Source of the DNA: an uncultured Anaerolineae bacterium
Lineage (GTDB): Bacteria; Chloroflexota; Anaerolineae; Promineifilales; Promineifilaceae
DNA: 64,000 bases
Direction of reading: 5' to 3'
Assembly (NCBI GenBank): GCA_905479495.1
Contig: CAJQMR010000010.1
Location: 62,001-126,000 of the forward strand
Below the pieces are notes generated by a model that saw only the letters and a list, made by a program, of their open reading frames with translations, was not told where the DNA came from and did no database searches. Shown here one piece after another: positions 45,564 through 55,138 of the stretch. Numbering within the stretch: the stretch's first letter is position 1; each line of letters begins with the position of its first letter. The position numbers and the translations under genes are program-made.

Positions 45564-47770
45564 GCCAAAACACCACCCATTACCCGGAAGGAGAAGCCCT
45601 CAACAAGCATGTTACCGGGCGGCACCGTCGTGGCACGACCTGGCAGCTCCTGTTTCAGATATCCACTATTATCGGCATCATTGCGCTAATCGCGCTGCTC
45701 TATAACATTACCAATCAAGCATTTGGTCTGGTGGCCATCCAAAACAAGGTCGAGCCAGACAGCCTGGTTCTGGCAGTGGAAGAGGAGCGGCTGCTTACCG
45801 CTGGAAACACAATTACCAGCGAAGATGATAATGAACTGGTATCCGGGATCGCCACAGACAATAGCAGCATCGGCTTTTTTGGCTACGCCTACTTTAAAGA
45901 AAACAGCGATCAGCTCAAGCTGTTGACCGTGGATGGCGTGGAGCCAACGGCCGAAACCGTTGAAAGCGGCGAATATCCCCTGGCACGGCCGTTGTACCTC
46001 TACACCACGGCCGACATCCTGGCTGAAAATCAGGCAGCCAACATTTATCTCAACTATTATCTGACCCACATCAATGAAGAAATTGAAAGCGTGGGCTACT
46101 TCCCCGCCAGTGACGCCAGCCTAAGTGAAGCCCGGGCCGCCTGGATTGAAGCCAGCGGCTTTGATTTACAGCCAGGCCAATGGGCCAACGTCAACCCTGA
46201 AAGCATCAACGGCCGTTTCAGCGTGGTGGGCAGCTCAACCATCTTCCCCGTAAATGAGCGGATCGCCGAGCGGATCACCGCTGATGGCTTTGCCGCCAAT
46301 ATTGATTTACAAAGTGTGGGCAGCACGGCTGGCTTGCGAGCCTTTTGTGAAGAGGGCACGGCCCAAATCGCAGCGGTTAGCCGCCCCATCACCCCTGGTG
46401 AATATGAAGTCTGCCGTGACAACGGCCTCCGCCCCATCGAAATTCGCATTGGCACAGACGCCCTGGCTGTCGTTACCAGCAAGGCTAACGATTTTGTAGA
46501 TGATGTTTCCCTGGCACAATTGCGGGAAATCTTTACTTCAGCCACAAGTTGGTCTGATGTAAATGCGGCCTGGCCGGATACGGCCGTGGACCGCTACATC
46601 CCCGGGGCCGACAGCGGCACGCTGGACTTTTTTGCCGAAACAGTCTTCCCCGTAGAGTTAGCCAACTTGCCTAAAGATACGCTGGTGGACATTCTGACAG
46701 CGAACATATCTGTGGGCTTGGGTCGCCGCCTGGAGCGGGAACAACGTTTTTACGACGATGCGTTTGTCTTTGAAGACCCGGCGCTGTTTGCCGAAGTCTG
46801 TGCTGGTGAAGACCCACCCGCAGGCTGTGCCCTCTCGGCTCGCAGCCAGGAAAATATCTACGACCTGGTAGTGCAAGAAATTGTCGCCCCCGATGTGGTT
46901 GCTGCCTGGTCCCTGGTTGACTCGATCTTTGCCCGCAGCGAAATTGAAGCCGAAGCCGCCTCAGAACATCCCAATGCCGACCTCTCCTTTCGCTCCTGGC
47001 TAACGGCCGATTTTATTTCCAGCCCGCAGTCTAGCACACCAGAATTTGCTGGCGTGCGCACCGCCATTTTTGGCTCATTGTGGGTAGTGGCCATCACCAT
47101 ACTTTTCTCCTTCCCCATTGGCGTGGGGGCCGCCATTTACCTGGAAGAGTACGCCGGGGACAATTTTATCAATCGCACCATTCAGACAAATATCAACAAC
47201 TTGGCTGGAGTGCCTTCGATTATTTACGGCATGTTGGGGCTGGCCATTTTTGTGCGGTCATTAGAACCATTCACTAGTGGCGCAATGTTTGGTGTGGGGG
47301 ATGCTACGACGGCAAACGGCCGTACCATTCTCTCCGCTGGTCTTACCCTGGGACTGCTCATCTTGCCCGTCATCATCATCGCCGCCCAAGAAGCAATCCG
47401 CGCGGTGCCCAATTCACTGCGGCAGGCAGGCATGGCTCTGGGAGCCACCAAATGGCAAACCATTTGGGCCCATGTGCTGCCCAGCGCCCTGCCCGGCATT
47501 CTCACCGGCACCATCCTGGCCGTCTCCCGCGCCATTGGCGAAACGGCCCCACTGGTCGTGGTTGGTGCGTCTACCCTTATCTTTGTTGATCCCGATGGGC
47601 CTTTTTCCAAATTCACAACCCTGCCCATCCAGATTTACCAATGGACAGCCAGACCCCAGGCTGAATTCCGCAACATTGCTGCCGCTGCCATTTTGGTGCT
47701 GCTGGTGCTGCTAATCAGCCTGAACGCCTCTGCCATCCTGCTCCGCAATCGCTATGCAAGGAGAGCCTAA
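45560..47770 (+). CDS. PstA permease with a circularly permuted PstS domain in its first external loop
   Basis: 736 residues; an ordinary PstA has about 280-300. TM1 at ~28-52; then residues ~88-196 match the C-terminal half of the neighbouring PstS ([56 protein letters not shown]). Residues ~217-365 match its N-terminal half ([68 protein letters not shown]). The halves are thus in reversed order, as in a circular permutant. A loop segment (~366-495) and a full PstA permease follow: [51 protein letters not shown]. This suggests a transporter with a built-in binding domain in addition to the free double PstS. Confidence 0.9.
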   Translation: MSQNTTHYPEGEALNKHVTGRHRRGTTWQLLFQISTIIGIIALIALLYNITNQAFGLVAIQNKVEPDSLVLAVEEERLLTAGNTITSEDDNELVSGIATDNSSIGFFGYAYFKENSDQLKLLTVDGVEPTAETVESGEYPLARPLYLYTTADILAENQAANIYLNYYLTHINEEIESVGYFPASDASLSEARAAWIEASGFDLQPGQWANVNPESINGRFSVVGSSTIFPVNERIAERITADGFAANIDLQSVGSTAGLRAFCEEGTAQIAAVSRPITPGEYEVCRDNGLRPIEIRIGTDALAVVTSKANDFVDDVSLAQLREIFTSATSWSDVNAAWPDTAVDRYIPGADSGTLDFFAETVFPVELANLPKDTLVDILTANISVGLGRRLEREQRFYDDAFVFEDPALFAEVCAGEDPPAGCALSARSQENIYDLVVQEIVAPDVVAAWSLVDSIFARSEIEAEAASEHPNADLSFRSWLTADFISSPQSSTPEFAGVRTAIFGSLWVVAITILFSFPIGVGAAIYLEEYAGDNFINRTIQTNINNLAGVPSIIYGMLGLAIFVRSLEPFTSGAMFGVGDATTANGRTILSAGLTLGLLILPVIIIAAQEAIRAVPNSLRQAGMALGATKWQTIWAHVLPSALPGILTGTILAVSRAIGETAPLVVVGASTLIFVDPDGPFSKFTTLPIQIYQWTARPQAEFRNIAAAAILVLLVLLISLNASAILLRNRYARRA

Positions 47771-47771
47771 C

Positions 47772-48566
47772 ATGACACCAAATCCGAATAGCTTCGCCAA
47801 CGGCGACCTGGCCGTCGAAGCCCGAAATATGCACGTTTATTACGGTCCTTTCCGCGCCGTTAGAGAGATCTCGCTCAAAGTTAAACGACATGCCATCACC
47901 GCCTTCATCGGCCCTTCTGGCTGTGGCAAAAGTACGGTTCTACGCTCCTTCAACCGCATGAACGACCTGGTGGCCACAGCCCGCGTAGAGGGTGAAATTC
48001 TTTACCAGGGCAACAACATCTACAGCCAAAATATAGACCCGGTAGAAATTCGCCGCCGCATCGGCATGGTTTTCCAAAAACCCAATCCTTTCCCCAAATC
48101 AATCTATGAAAACGTGGCCTGGGGCGCTCGCATCAATGGCTACAAGGCAGAACTGGACGAGCTGGTAGAAAGTTCGCTGCGGCAAGCCGCCCTGTGGGAC
48201 GAAGTAAAAGATAAGCTGAACGAAAGTGGCTATTCACTCTCTGGCGGGCAGCAGCAGCGCCTGTGCATTGCCCGCACCATCGCCGTCAAGCCAGACATCA
48301 TTTTGATGGATGAACCCACCTCAGCGTTGGACCCGGTCGCGACGCTGCGAATTGAAGAATTGATTCAAGAGTTGAAGAAAAATTACACCATTATTATTGT
48401 GACCCACAATATGCAGCAAGCAGCGCGGGCTTCTGACTACACAGCTTTCTATAATATGGATCAAGATCGAGCAGGATATCTGGTGGAATACAGCGACACT
48501 AATGAACTTTTTACAAATCCCAAAAATGAACTGACGGAACAATACATTACCGGACGCTTTGGCTAG
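47772..48566 (+). CDS. pstB: Phosphate ABC transporter ATP-binding protein PstB (right system)
   Basis: 264 residues from ATG 47772 (AAGGAG upstream, inside the end of the permease gene). All motifs are canonical: [49 protein letters not shown]. It should work as a normal homodimer, which contrasts with the paired degenerate PstBs of the left system. Just downstream is a strong hairpin, then phoU. Confidence 0.95.
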   Translation: MTPNPNSFANGDLAVEARNMHVYYGPFRAVREISLKVKRHAITAFIGPSGCGKSTVLRSFNRMNDLVATARVEGEILYQGNNIYSQNIDPVEIRRRIGMVFQKPNPFPKSIYENVAWGARINGYKAELDELVESSLRQAALWDEVKDKLNESGYSLSGGQQQRLCIARTIAVKPDIILMDEPTSALDPVATLRIEELIQELKKNYTIIIVTHNMQQAARASDYTAFYNMDQDRAGYLVEYSDTNELFTNPKNELTEQYITGRFG

Positions 48567-48571
48567 AGAAC

Positions 48572-48604
48572 AGGTGCGACGCACTTGGCAAGTGCGTCGC
48601 ACCT
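48572..48604 (+). terminator. Perfect hairpin between pstB and phoU
   Basis: 15-bp stem AGGTGCGACGCACTT / AAGTGCGTCGCACCT with a 3-nt loop. Each arm is itself palindromic around one base, as in the AGATTGG hairpins. No U-tract follows, so it may be an mRNA processing or stability element rather than a terminator. Confidence 0.6.
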
Positions 48605-48619
48605 CAGAGGAACTTAAAG

Positions 48620-49300
48620 ATGTTAAGAGAAACCTACACAAAAGAGCTGCGTCATCTGCAAGATGAAATATTGAGAATGGGCAGTGAGGTGGAAGAAAAT
48701 TTATTAAAGGCCGTCGAAGCGCTCATCAAACGGGATTTGGCCCAATCAGAAAAGCTGGTGCAGGCAGATAAATGGTTTAACCAGCGACGCATCGACATTG
48801 GCAATGATGCGTTTAGCGTCATCGCCACGCAGCAGCCTATTGCCAGTGATCTGCGCTTGATTGCGGCGGCCCTGGAGATTGCTGGGGAGCTGGAGCGTAT
48901 CCACGATTACGTGAAGGGCATCGGCAATATTAGCTTGCTGATTGGTGAGTATGAAGTGCCTGCTGAACTTACCATACACATGCCGCAAATGGCCGAAAAA
49001 GCGCGCTTCATGCTGCATCGTTCGCTCGATGCTTTTACGGAACGTAATTCTCGGCTGGCATACGAAACGATTAAAAGTGATGATGAGGTTGACAAGCTGT
49101 ACAATAGGACGTACCGAGCAGTCATGAATTACATGGCGGCAAACCCCGATTCGTTTGAGCTGGCGCAGCGGCTGGAGTGGGCCGCACACAATCTAGAACG
49201 AGCCGCTGACCGGGTGACAAACATGTGTGAATGGGTGGTTTATCTGGCTTCGGGACAGTATCATCAAGGCAAGGATTTGCTGAAAAACTTCCAACCGTAA
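48620..49300 (+). CDS. phoU: Phosphate signalling protein PhoU
   Basis: 226 residues, GAGGA before ATG. Two three-helix PhoU bundles; conserved segments include RDLAQSEKLVQADKWFNQRRIDI, QQPIASDLRLIAAALEIAGELERIHDY and LARRLEWAAHNLERAADRVTNM-type wording (here AQRLEWAAHNLERAADR). Links Pst activity to PhoR to keep the Pho response off in high phosphate. Last gene of the right operon, followed by two hairpins. Confidence 0.95.
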   Translation: MLRETYTKELRHLQDEILRMGSEVEENLLKAVEALIKRDLAQSEKLVQADKWFNQRRIDIGNDAFSVIATQQPIASDLRLIAAALEIAGELERIHDYVKGIGNISLLIGEYEVPAELTIHMPQMAEKARFMLHRSLDAFTERNSRLAYETIKSDDEVDKLYNRTYRAVMNYMAANPDSFELAQRLEWAAHNLERAADRVTNMCEWVVYLASGQYHQGKDLLKNFQP

Positions 49301-49306
49301 CTGACA

Positions 49307-49366
49307 TTTCCCCGGAAACTGACACTACCAGTTTTTCAAAACGTCACAATTCAGTTTCCGGAGAAA
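49307..49366 (+). terminator. Hairpin after phoU
   Basis: TTTCCCCGGAAACTGA (49307-49322) pairs with TCAGTTTCCGGAGAAA (49351-49366), 16 bp with one mismatch, 7 bp after the phoU stop. Confidence 0.6.
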
Positions 49367-49408
49367 TTTGCCGCGCGTTCGTAAACGATTGCTGAGTCTT
49401 TGCGTGTC

Positions 49409-49437
49409 ATCGGGCCGTGTCGTTGACGCGGCCCGAT
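49409..49437 (+). terminator. Second hairpin, upstream of the YraQ-like gene
   Basis: ATCGGGCCG / CGGCCCGAT, 9 bp, followed by ATTTGTTT. It ends 19 bp before the next start codon, so it could end phoU readthrough or form part of the next gene's leader. Confidence 0.55.
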
Positions 49438-49456
49438 ATTTGTTTATGATTCGGGC

Positions 49457-50503
49457 ATGGCACAGATTGACAAGCAACAACCTGCAATTGCGGAAGAGGA
49501 GAATGGGAAAACGGCCGTATCCCCCCGCACCTTTGGCCGCATCTTAGGCATACTCATTATCCTGCTCCTGCTCATCGGCCTCTTCCCCAACCTGATTCCC
49601 AGCGGACTTAACGAAAAATTTCAAACGTTCGTCACTATCTTTTTAGGCATCTTCATCGAAGCCGTACCTTTTTTGCTGGCCGGATCGCTCGTTTCCGGAC
49701 TGATTGAGGTATTTGTTGATAAAGCCTCACTGGCGCGCTATGTACCCCGGCGAGCAATCCCGGCAGCATTTGTCGGCGCGCTGCTGGGTTTTGCCTTCCC
49801 GGTGTGCGAGTGTGGTGTGGTGCCGGTGACGCGGCGGCTGTACCAAAAAGGGTTGCCCGTTTCGGTGGGCATTGCTTTTTTGCTCAGCGCTCCGGTGATT
49901 AATCCGGTGGTGCTGGTGAGTACGTATGTGGCCTTTGGTTGGGGGCCGGTGCTGATCGGCCGTTTTGTATTCAGCATTCTTATCGCCTTTATTGTGGGGC
50001 TGATCTTCCAGTTTGCCCCGCCAGAGGAGATTTTATTGCCCGTGGTGGATGCCGGACACGAGCATGAGCATTACGAGGCGGGAAACGGCCGTATCCAACG
50101 ACTCTGGCAAGCAATGAACATCGCCGGGGACGACTTTATCGACATGGTGCGCTATTTGATTATTGGCTCCATGTTGGCAGCCACCATGCAAACTTTTGTG
50201 CCCCAATCAACCTTAATTTCCTTTGGCGGCGGCCCCGTAACCTCTGTTATTGCCCTGATGGTCCTGGCCTTTGTCCTCTCCATCTGCTCCACAGTAGATG
50301 CCTTTTTGGCGCTGTCGTTTGTCAACAGCTTTACCACTGGCTCCATTCTTAGCTTTTTGGTCTTTGGCCCAATGGTGGACATCAAAAGTGCGCTCATGTT
50401 CATGGGCGTCTTCCGCCGACGCGTGGTGCTGTATCTCATCCTGCTGCCTCTGACACTAACGATGTTGATTACGGTTTTCATCAACTTGAACCTGGGTTGG
50501 TAG
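49457..50503 (+). CDS. YraQ/DUF318-family permease
   Basis: 348 residues with about eight helices in two repeats. The family motif [19 protein letters not shown] follows helix 3 and holds the conserved Cys-x-Cys. The second half has [15 protein letters not shown] with a conserved Cys and [14 protein letters not shown] central His/Glu-rich loop ([15 protein letters not shown]) may bind metal. DUF318 permeases are predicted transporters, often paired with a TIGR03943 protein as here. Substrate unknown; a metal or metalloid is plausible. Confidence 0.85.
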   Translation: MAQIDKQQPAIAEEENGKTAVSPRTFGRILGILIILLLLIGLFPNLIPSGLNEKFQTFVTIFLGIFIEAVPFLLAGSLVSGLIEVFVDKASLARYVPRRAIPAAFVGALLGFAFPVCECGVVPVTRRLYQKGLPVSVGIAFLLSAPVINPVVLVSTYVAFGWGPVLIGRFVFSILIAFIVGLIFQFAPPEEILLPVVDAGHEHEHYEAGNGRIQRLWQAMNIAGDDFIDMVRYLIIGSMLAATMQTFVPQSTLISFGGGPVTSVIALMVLAFVLSICSTVDAFLALSFVNSFTTGSILSFLVFGPMVDIKSALMFMGVFRRRVVLYLILLPLTLTMLITVFINLNLGW

Positions 50504-50507
50504 ACAT

Positions 50508-50580
50508 TTGCTGCCGCGAATTTCGCGGATTAGCGCGGATTAAAAATCTGCGTAAATCCGCGCAATCTGCGGCCAAAAAA
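50508..50580. repeat. GCGGATT/AATCTGCG repeat tract
   Basis: CGCGAATTTCGCGGATTAGCGCGGATT followed by AATCTGCGTAAATCCGCGCAATCTGCGG (in part): direct and inverted 8-9-nt units occupying the gap between the two genes. Confidence 0.65.
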
Positions 50581-50582
50581 CT

Positions 50583-51338
50583 ATGAAACAAACAGTTAAA
50601 GTCATTTTACTTATTGCCTTAGGCCTTTTTTTGCTGAGCCACCTGCTCAACGGCACGCTCAGTTTTTACATTCACCCGCGCTTTAACGTGCTGACTTTGC
50701 TAACGGCCGTTGGCCTCACAGCCCTCGGTGTCGGCTACGCTGTGCAGCAGCGGCGGCAAGCTGCCCATGTTCATGATGATGATCACGAGCATGAACACGA
50801 ACACAGCCACGATGTCTCCTGGGCGGGGCTGCTGCTGCTGGCGCTGCCTGTGGTGCTGGGGCTGTTGGTGGAACCGCGTCCATTGGGTGCGTCGGCGCTG
50901 CAAAACCGGGAAATCAATATTGGGAATGATGTGTCCCTGACTTCGGCCAGCGCGCCGGAGGGCAGTGAGCTGAACGTCATTGCCAACGCCGGGGAGCGCA
51001 ACATTCTGGATTGGCTCTATCTGTTCCAACGCAGCAGCGATCCAGCCAGTTTTGATGGTGAAGAAGCCCACGTCATCGGCTTTGTTTATCGGGACGGCCG
51101 TTTCACCGACACCCAATTCATGGTTAGCCGCTTTACCGTAAGCTGCTGTGTGGCCGATGCGGCTCCGATTGGCTTGATTGTGGAATGGCCGGATACGGCC
51201 GTTCTCACGCCAGATAGTTGGGTAGACGTCAGCGGCACCCTCCAGGCCCGCACATTCAACGGCGTTACAATGTCCGTCCTCATTGCTGACAGCGTCACGC
51301 CCACGGAAACACCATCTCAACCATATTTGTACCAGTAG
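50583..51338 (+). CDS. TIGR03943/YcgQ-family membrane protein
   Basis: 251 residues. Two N-terminal helices, a His/Asp/Glu-rich loop (HVHDDDHEHEHEHSHD), a third helix, then an extracytoplasmic domain with FVYRDGRFTDTQFMVSRF, VSCCVADAAPIGLIV and the closing WVDVSGTLQ, which are family features. Works with the adjacent DUF318 permease in a system found across bacteria; the His-rich loop supports a metal role. The start ATG 50583 directly abuts the repeat tract and has no clear ribosome site. Confidence 0.85.
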   Translation: MKQTVKVILLIALGLFLLSHLLNGTLSFYIHPRFNVLTLLTAVGLTALGVGYAVQQRRQAAHVHDDDHEHEHEHSHDVSWAGLLLLALPVVLGLLVEPRPLGASALQNREINIGNDVSLTSASAPEGSELNVIANAGERNILDWLYLFQRSSDPASFDGEEAHVIGFVYRDGRFTDTQFMVSRFTVSCCVADAAPIGLIVEWPDTAVLTPDSWVDVSGTLQARTFNGVTMSVLIADSVTPTETPSQPYLYQ

Positions 51339-51339
51339 G

Positions 51340-51406
51340 AATGTAATTGAGTAATTTAGTAATTTGCCGTCCAATTACCCAATTATTTAATTACCCAATT
51401 ACCAAC
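51340..51406. repeat. AATTACCC heptamer/octamer tract
   Basis: GAGTAATTTAGTAATTTG then CCAATTACCCAATTATTTAATTACCCAATTACC (in part), with self-complementary halves. Fills the gap before the propeller genes. Confidence 0.7.
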
Positions 51407-51407
51407 T

Positions 51408-52781
51408 ATGTCATTCACTCGCTTCGACCGCATCGTCCTTTCTGTGCTTACTACGCTGGCAGCGCTAATTACGGCCGTAATTCTCTACGGCGATCATCTG
51501 GCCCTGGAAGTGGTAGACACTCTGCCCGCGCCCAACAGCAACAACGTATCTACCCGTGCCGTCATTCAAATAGCACTAAATGAACCGATTGTGGATGTGC
51601 CGGAAACGGCCGTTACCCTCGATCCACCAGTCCCCGGCACCACTACTGTTCAGAATAACGTTCTCACCTTCCGGCCCGATGTGCCCCTGGCAACCAACAG
51701 CAGCTATCGCGTCACCATCGCCCCAGAAATCGTGAGCGAACAAGGCCACCAGTTAGACAAACCACTCAGCTGGGCGTTCCAAACCGGCCAGCCGCGCATC
51801 GTTTACATCAGTTGGGATGATGAGGCCGCAGACCAGCTCTATGTTGCCGATTTTGCTGGCGAAACCGTCACCACAAGCCAGCTCACCCAAACTGAGGCCG
51901 ACGTGCTTGACTTTGCTGTTGGGCCAGACGGCCGTCAGATTGCCTACGCCATTTTGCGCGATGGCGGTGCGGCCGATTTGTGGCTTATCAACAGCGACGG
52001 CAGTCAAAACCGGGAGCTGCTGGCCTGTCCCGAGGCGGCCTGTTCGCAGGCGCAGTGGCTGCCCAACGGCCAGCGCCTCATCTACGAGCGGCGCAATATT
52101 CCTACCCCTGGCGCGCCTCCCGGCAATCCGCGCCTCTGGTGGCTGGATGTGACCAGCGGCGAAACCGTCCCCCTGTTTCAGAACAGCCAGATGCTGGGGC
52201 TGTACCCGCGCATCTCGGACGATGGGCAGTGGCTCAGCTTCGTCTCGCCCATCGATCAGGGGATTCAACTGTTTAATCTGGACGATGGCTCTGGGATGCT
52301 CATCCCTAACCAGATGGGTTCTCCGGCCATCTGGCGGCCACAAAGCGACAGCCTGCTTATTACCAATATCAACACCAGCAGCACAAACTGGAGCGTGGAG
52401 CTAACCAGCGTTGATCTGGCCAGTGAAGACACCACCATCCTCAGCCAACCAATGGGCGATGCCGAAGGTGTTGACGACAACTCGCCCGCCTGGTCGCCGG
52501 ATGGAGAATGGATCGCCTTTGGTCGCAAACTGCCACGTACGCCGATGGGCCGTCAGATTTGGGTCATGCGGGCGGATGGCTCTGAATCATTTGCCATCAC
52601 CAATGAGCCAACCATTCATCATGGGGAAATTTCCTGGTCGCCAGACGGCCGTTTCCTCCTTTACCAGCAATACAACCTGGAAGAACTGTACGCCAAACCC
52701 ACCATCTGGCTCGTCGAAATCGCCACCGGAAAACGTACAGAAATCGCCTCGCCCGGCACCCTACCCGCCTGGCTTCCCTAA
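51408..52781 (+). CDS. TolB-like WD40/PD40 beta-propeller with N-terminal Ig-like domain
   Basis: 457 residues. One N-terminal helix (VLSVLTTLAALITAVILYG) as anchor or signal, a Big_5-type Ig domain (~35-125, with FRPDVPLATNSSYRVTIAPE), then a six-bladed propeller with repeated PDG(R) turns: VGPDGRQIAYAILRDG, WLPNGQRLIYERR, WSPDGEWIAFGRKL, WSPDGRFLLYQQYN. Probably a secreted or membrane-tethered binding protein. Many DGR turns are encoded by the GACGGCCGT octamer. Followed 5 nt later by a paralogue. Confidence 0.8.
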   Translation: MSFTRFDRIVLSVLTTLAALITAVILYGDHLALEVVDTLPAPNSNNVSTRAVIQIALNEPIVDVPETAVTLDPPVPGTTTVQNNVLTFRPDVPLATNSSYRVTIAPEIVSEQGHQLDKPLSWAFQTGQPRIVYISWDDEAADQLYVADFAGETVTTSQLTQTEADVLDFAVGPDGRQIAYAILRDGGAADLWLINSDGSQNRELLACPEAACSQAQWLPNGQRLIYERRNIPTPGAPPGNPRLWWLDVTSGETVPLFQNSQMLGLYPRISDDGQWLSFVSPIDQGIQLFNLDDGSGMLIPNQMGSPAIWRPQSDSLLITNINTSSTNWSVELTSVDLASEDTTILSQPMGDAEGVDDNSPAWSPDGEWIAFGRKLPRTPMGRQIWVMRADGSESFAITNEPTIHHGEISWSPDGRFLLYQQYNLEELYAKPTIWLVEIATGKRTEIASPGTLPAWLP

Positions 52782-52786
52782 CAAGC

Positions 52787-53968
52787 ATGTCGAATCAAGT
52801 AGCGGAAACGTCTCCACCAAAAACAACGCAGCAACTGGCTCGCTGGCAAATTGGCTTGCTCTTGTTAATGTTGCTGGCTTTTCTGGCGGCTTCTTACGCC
52901 TTTTTGCAGCCGGCTCGGCCAGAAAGTGCCCTACCATCGGTTCTCTATTTGGCCCAAGATGGCACCGGACGGCGGCAACTATACCTGGCCAGCACGCCAG
53001 ATTGGCAACCGAGGCAGCTCACCCAAGAAACGGCCGAAATCCTCCACTATGCGCCCTCACCAGACGGCCGTCACCTTGCCTACACCATCACCTTGCCTGA
53101 CGGCAGCAGCCAAATTAAGCTACTTGCGCTCAGCAATGGCTCAGCCGGTGCGCCCGAAGTTTTGCTTACTTGCGATAATGCGGAATGCAGCCAGACAGTT
53201 TGGCATCCAGACGGCCGTCGCCTGGTGTACGAGCGACGCGAACCGCCCGGCTTTAGCCGCCCACAGCTGTGGTGGCTGGATACCCAAACCGGGGAAACGC
53301 TTTTGCTGTTTGAAAAAGAAACGGCCGTAGGCAGCAGCGTAACTTTCTCCCCGGATGGCACCTGGGTCAGTTTTGCCGCTTCACCAGATCAAGGGCTGCG
53401 ACTGTACAATTTTACCGACGGCCGTTCCCTGACCTTCCCCAGCAACGTTGGCACACCCGCCGCCTGGCATCCGTTCAACACTCAACTGCTCTTCCAAAAC
53501 AGTCGCTCCGTCGTTTTCCACGGCGAAAACAACAACAATCACGACACGCACAGTCATGATTTTGCTGTCGCCGTTAGCCTCTACCTGGCAACCTTAGGCA
53601 CCAACAACGATGAATCATCCAGCCATCTGCTCAGTGAAGACGGTGCCTTCAACGATGGCAATGCCGCCTGGTCGCCAGATGGCGAATGGATCGCTTTTGG
53701 CCGCCGACTGGCAAGCACCAACACAGGCCGCCAACTGTGGCTGATGCGGGCTGATGGCTCCGAGGCCCATGCCCTGACGAATGATATTGCCATTCATGTT
53801 GGCCCACCAAGCTGGTCACCAGACGGCCGTTTTCTCCTCTTCCAACAATACAACAGCAACACACCAGACTTGCCCCCCACCATCTGGCTGCTAGAAATTG
53901 CCAGCGGGGAATTCATTCAAATAACAAACAGCGGTTTGCTGCCAACGTTTTTGGTTTTGGCATCCTAA
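52787..53968 (+). CDS. TolB-like WD40/PD40 beta-propeller, paralogue without Ig domain
   Basis: 393 residues, ATG 52787. N-terminal helix (IGLLLLMLLAFLAASYAFL), then PD40 blades (PSPDGRHLAYTITLPDG, WHPDGRRLVYERREPPG, WSPDGEWIAFGRRLAS, WSPDGRFLLFQQYN). Strongly parallel to the upstream gene over the propeller. A His-rich insertion (ENNNNHDTHSHDF) is unique to this copy. The last codons (LLPTFLVLAS) are repeated about 1.1 kb downstream at 55025-55056, with the EAD-protein gene in between. Confidence 0.8.
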   Translation: MSNQVAETSPPKTTQQLARWQIGLLLLMLLAFLAASYAFLQPARPESALPSVLYLAQDGTGRRQLYLASTPDWQPRQLTQETAEILHYAPSPDGRHLAYTITLPDGSSQIKLLALSNGSAGAPEVLLTCDNAECSQTVWHPDGRRLVYERREPPGFSRPQLWWLDTQTGETLLLFEKETAVGSSVTFSPDGTWVSFAASPDQGLRLYNFTDGRSLTFPSNVGTPAAWHPFNTQLLFQNSRSVVFHGENNNNHDTHSHDFAVAVSLYLATLGTNNDESSSHLLSEDGAFNDGNAAWSPDGEWIAFGRRLASTNTGRQLWLMRADGSEAHALTNDIAIHVGPPSWSPDGRFLLFQQYNSNTPDLPPTIWLLEIASGEFIQITNSGLLPTFLVLAS

Positions 53969-53971
53969 TTG
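53935..53971 (+). repeat. Direct repeat flanking the EAD-protein gene, left copy
   Basis: 37 bp covering the end of the propeller gene (TTTGCTGCCAAC...TAATTG); 32 of 37 positions match the right copy at 55025-55061. An ACGGCCGTGT octamer site follows each copy (about 54004 and 55074). Confidence 0.85.
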
Positions 53972-54020
53972 TGAATCGTAAATGGTGAATTTTTAATGGG
54001 GAACGGCCGTGTGATGCATT

Positions 54021-54950
54021 TCAACTTTTGTGTTTAGAAGACACCTTTTCCTCTATTTGTACAAACAGGCCAAATACTAAAATCATGCCAATTGGAAAAG
54101 CAACTGCACCTAAAACTGTCCCGCCAACAATAACCTGTAAAGCGGTGCTAAATGTTACTTTTGTGGCTTCCCAGAAAGCAGTAAGCGTAAACTCGGGCAA
54201 TTCTGCAACCACCATTCCCCAAATTACGCCACTCACCATAGATATAAAAAATCCTGATGACGCGCCCCATATCGTTGCTTCAACAAATGGTTTAAGCTCC
54301 TCAATAAGTGATACACTGCCCCAATTAATTGCTAATTGTAATAACCCTACGCTGGCACCAATGGCAATGCAAATTAATGTAACCCACACGTTATCCCAAA
54401 AGAAAGCACCGGTTAATCCACCGACGATCATCCACCCAGCTGTGAAGATTATCGACAGTATTAGACTCTCAAATACCGTAAAAACTTCATCAGCTATAGC
54501 TTCGGAGGCATCGGGAGGATATTTAGGTTGCGCCAAGTTTTGGGTTGGTTTTGCCTTCGGTTCAATGCGTTTGCTCTGATTGCGTGTTTCCTCATTTTTT
54601 ATTTCTGGTTTTGGTACGCTTTTGAGAGCGATTTTCGGCTCATCTTCAATTGTTTCAGGTTTAGAATGAAGGGTTGTTGTTGTAACTGTTACGATACAAT
54701 CGTGCCAATTAATTCTTTCTCGCATTTCCTGACACCGACCTAACAGCTTCCCAAGCAAACCAAGTCTTGCACAGTGCATGATTAATTCTCTAATTTTGGC
54801 GTGCTTGTTTTCCCCCGTAATATTTTCGTAGTCTATGCCCAAGTAAAAACATAAGGTTCTTAAATCACCTAAATTAAATGCTGGCTCCATCAATTCTAAA
54901 AGCTTAACTTTGTCTATATGGTCTTGGTGTGAGTCTAATTTTGCGTTCAT
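54021..54950 (-). CDS. Membrane protein with N-terminal effector-associated (Death-like) domain
   Basis: 309 residues from ATG 54948-54950; a TTG five codons earlier is possible. Residues ~15-85 (KLLELMEPAFNLGDLRTLCF, LGIDYENITGENKHAKIREL, HCARLGLLGKLLGRCQEMRE) have the pattern of the effector-associated/Death-like adaptor domains found in bacterial conflict systems and common in Chloroflexota and cyanobacteria. A polar linker follows (~100-165), then four or so helices (SLILSIIFTAGWMIVGGLTG, VTLICIAIGASVGLLQLA, IWGASSGFFISMVSGVIWGM, TVLGAVAFPIGMILVFGLFV). AT-rich compared with its surroundings, free of ACGGCCGT, and bracketed by direct repeats: signs of recent arrival. A membrane-acting effector recruited through the adaptor domain is a reasonable inference; no partner gene is adjacent. 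Confidence 0.7.
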   Translation of the reverse strand: MNAKLDSHQDHIDKVKLLELMEPAFNLGDLRTLCFYLGIDYENITGENKHAKIRELIMHCARLGLLGKLLGRCQEMRERINWHDCIVTVTTTTLHSKPETIEDEPKIALKSVPKPEIKNEETRNQSKRIEPKAKPTQNLAQPKYPPDASEAIADEVFTVFESLILSIIFTAGWMIVGGLTGAFFWDNVWVTLICIAIGASVGLLQLAINWGSVSLIEELKPFVEATIWGASSGFFISMVSGVIWGMVVAELPEFTLTAFWEATKVTFSTALQVIVGGTVLGAVAFPIGMILVFGLFVQIEEKVSSKHKS

Positions 54951-55138
54951 TGGCTTTTTTCCCAAAGGATTGTTTACATTTTAAGGGTTAAGAGCTTAAT
55001 GGCAAGTAGGATTTTTGTTATTCATTTGCTGCCAACTTTTTTGGTTTTGGCGCAGTAATTGGGCTGTGGTGCAAACGGCCGTGTCTAACAAGCCAAGCAA
55101 AGGGCAAGGCGAGAAAAGAGAATGAGGTACGGAGAATC
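54951..55138. other. Gap between the EAD gene and the Pho-type promoter
   Basis: No gene. Contains the right direct repeat, which also preserves the coding end of a propeller protein in frame (LLPTFLVLAQ then stop), and one octamer site. The minus-strand promoter of the EAD gene should lie in 54960-55020, which is AT-rich; no boxes can be fixed. Confidence 0.5.
55025..55061 (+). repeat. Direct repeat flanking the EAD-protein gene, right copy
   Basis: Matches 53935-53971 at 32 of 37 positions; the mismatches cluster at the last sense codons (GCGCAG versus GCATCC). Confidence 0.85.
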
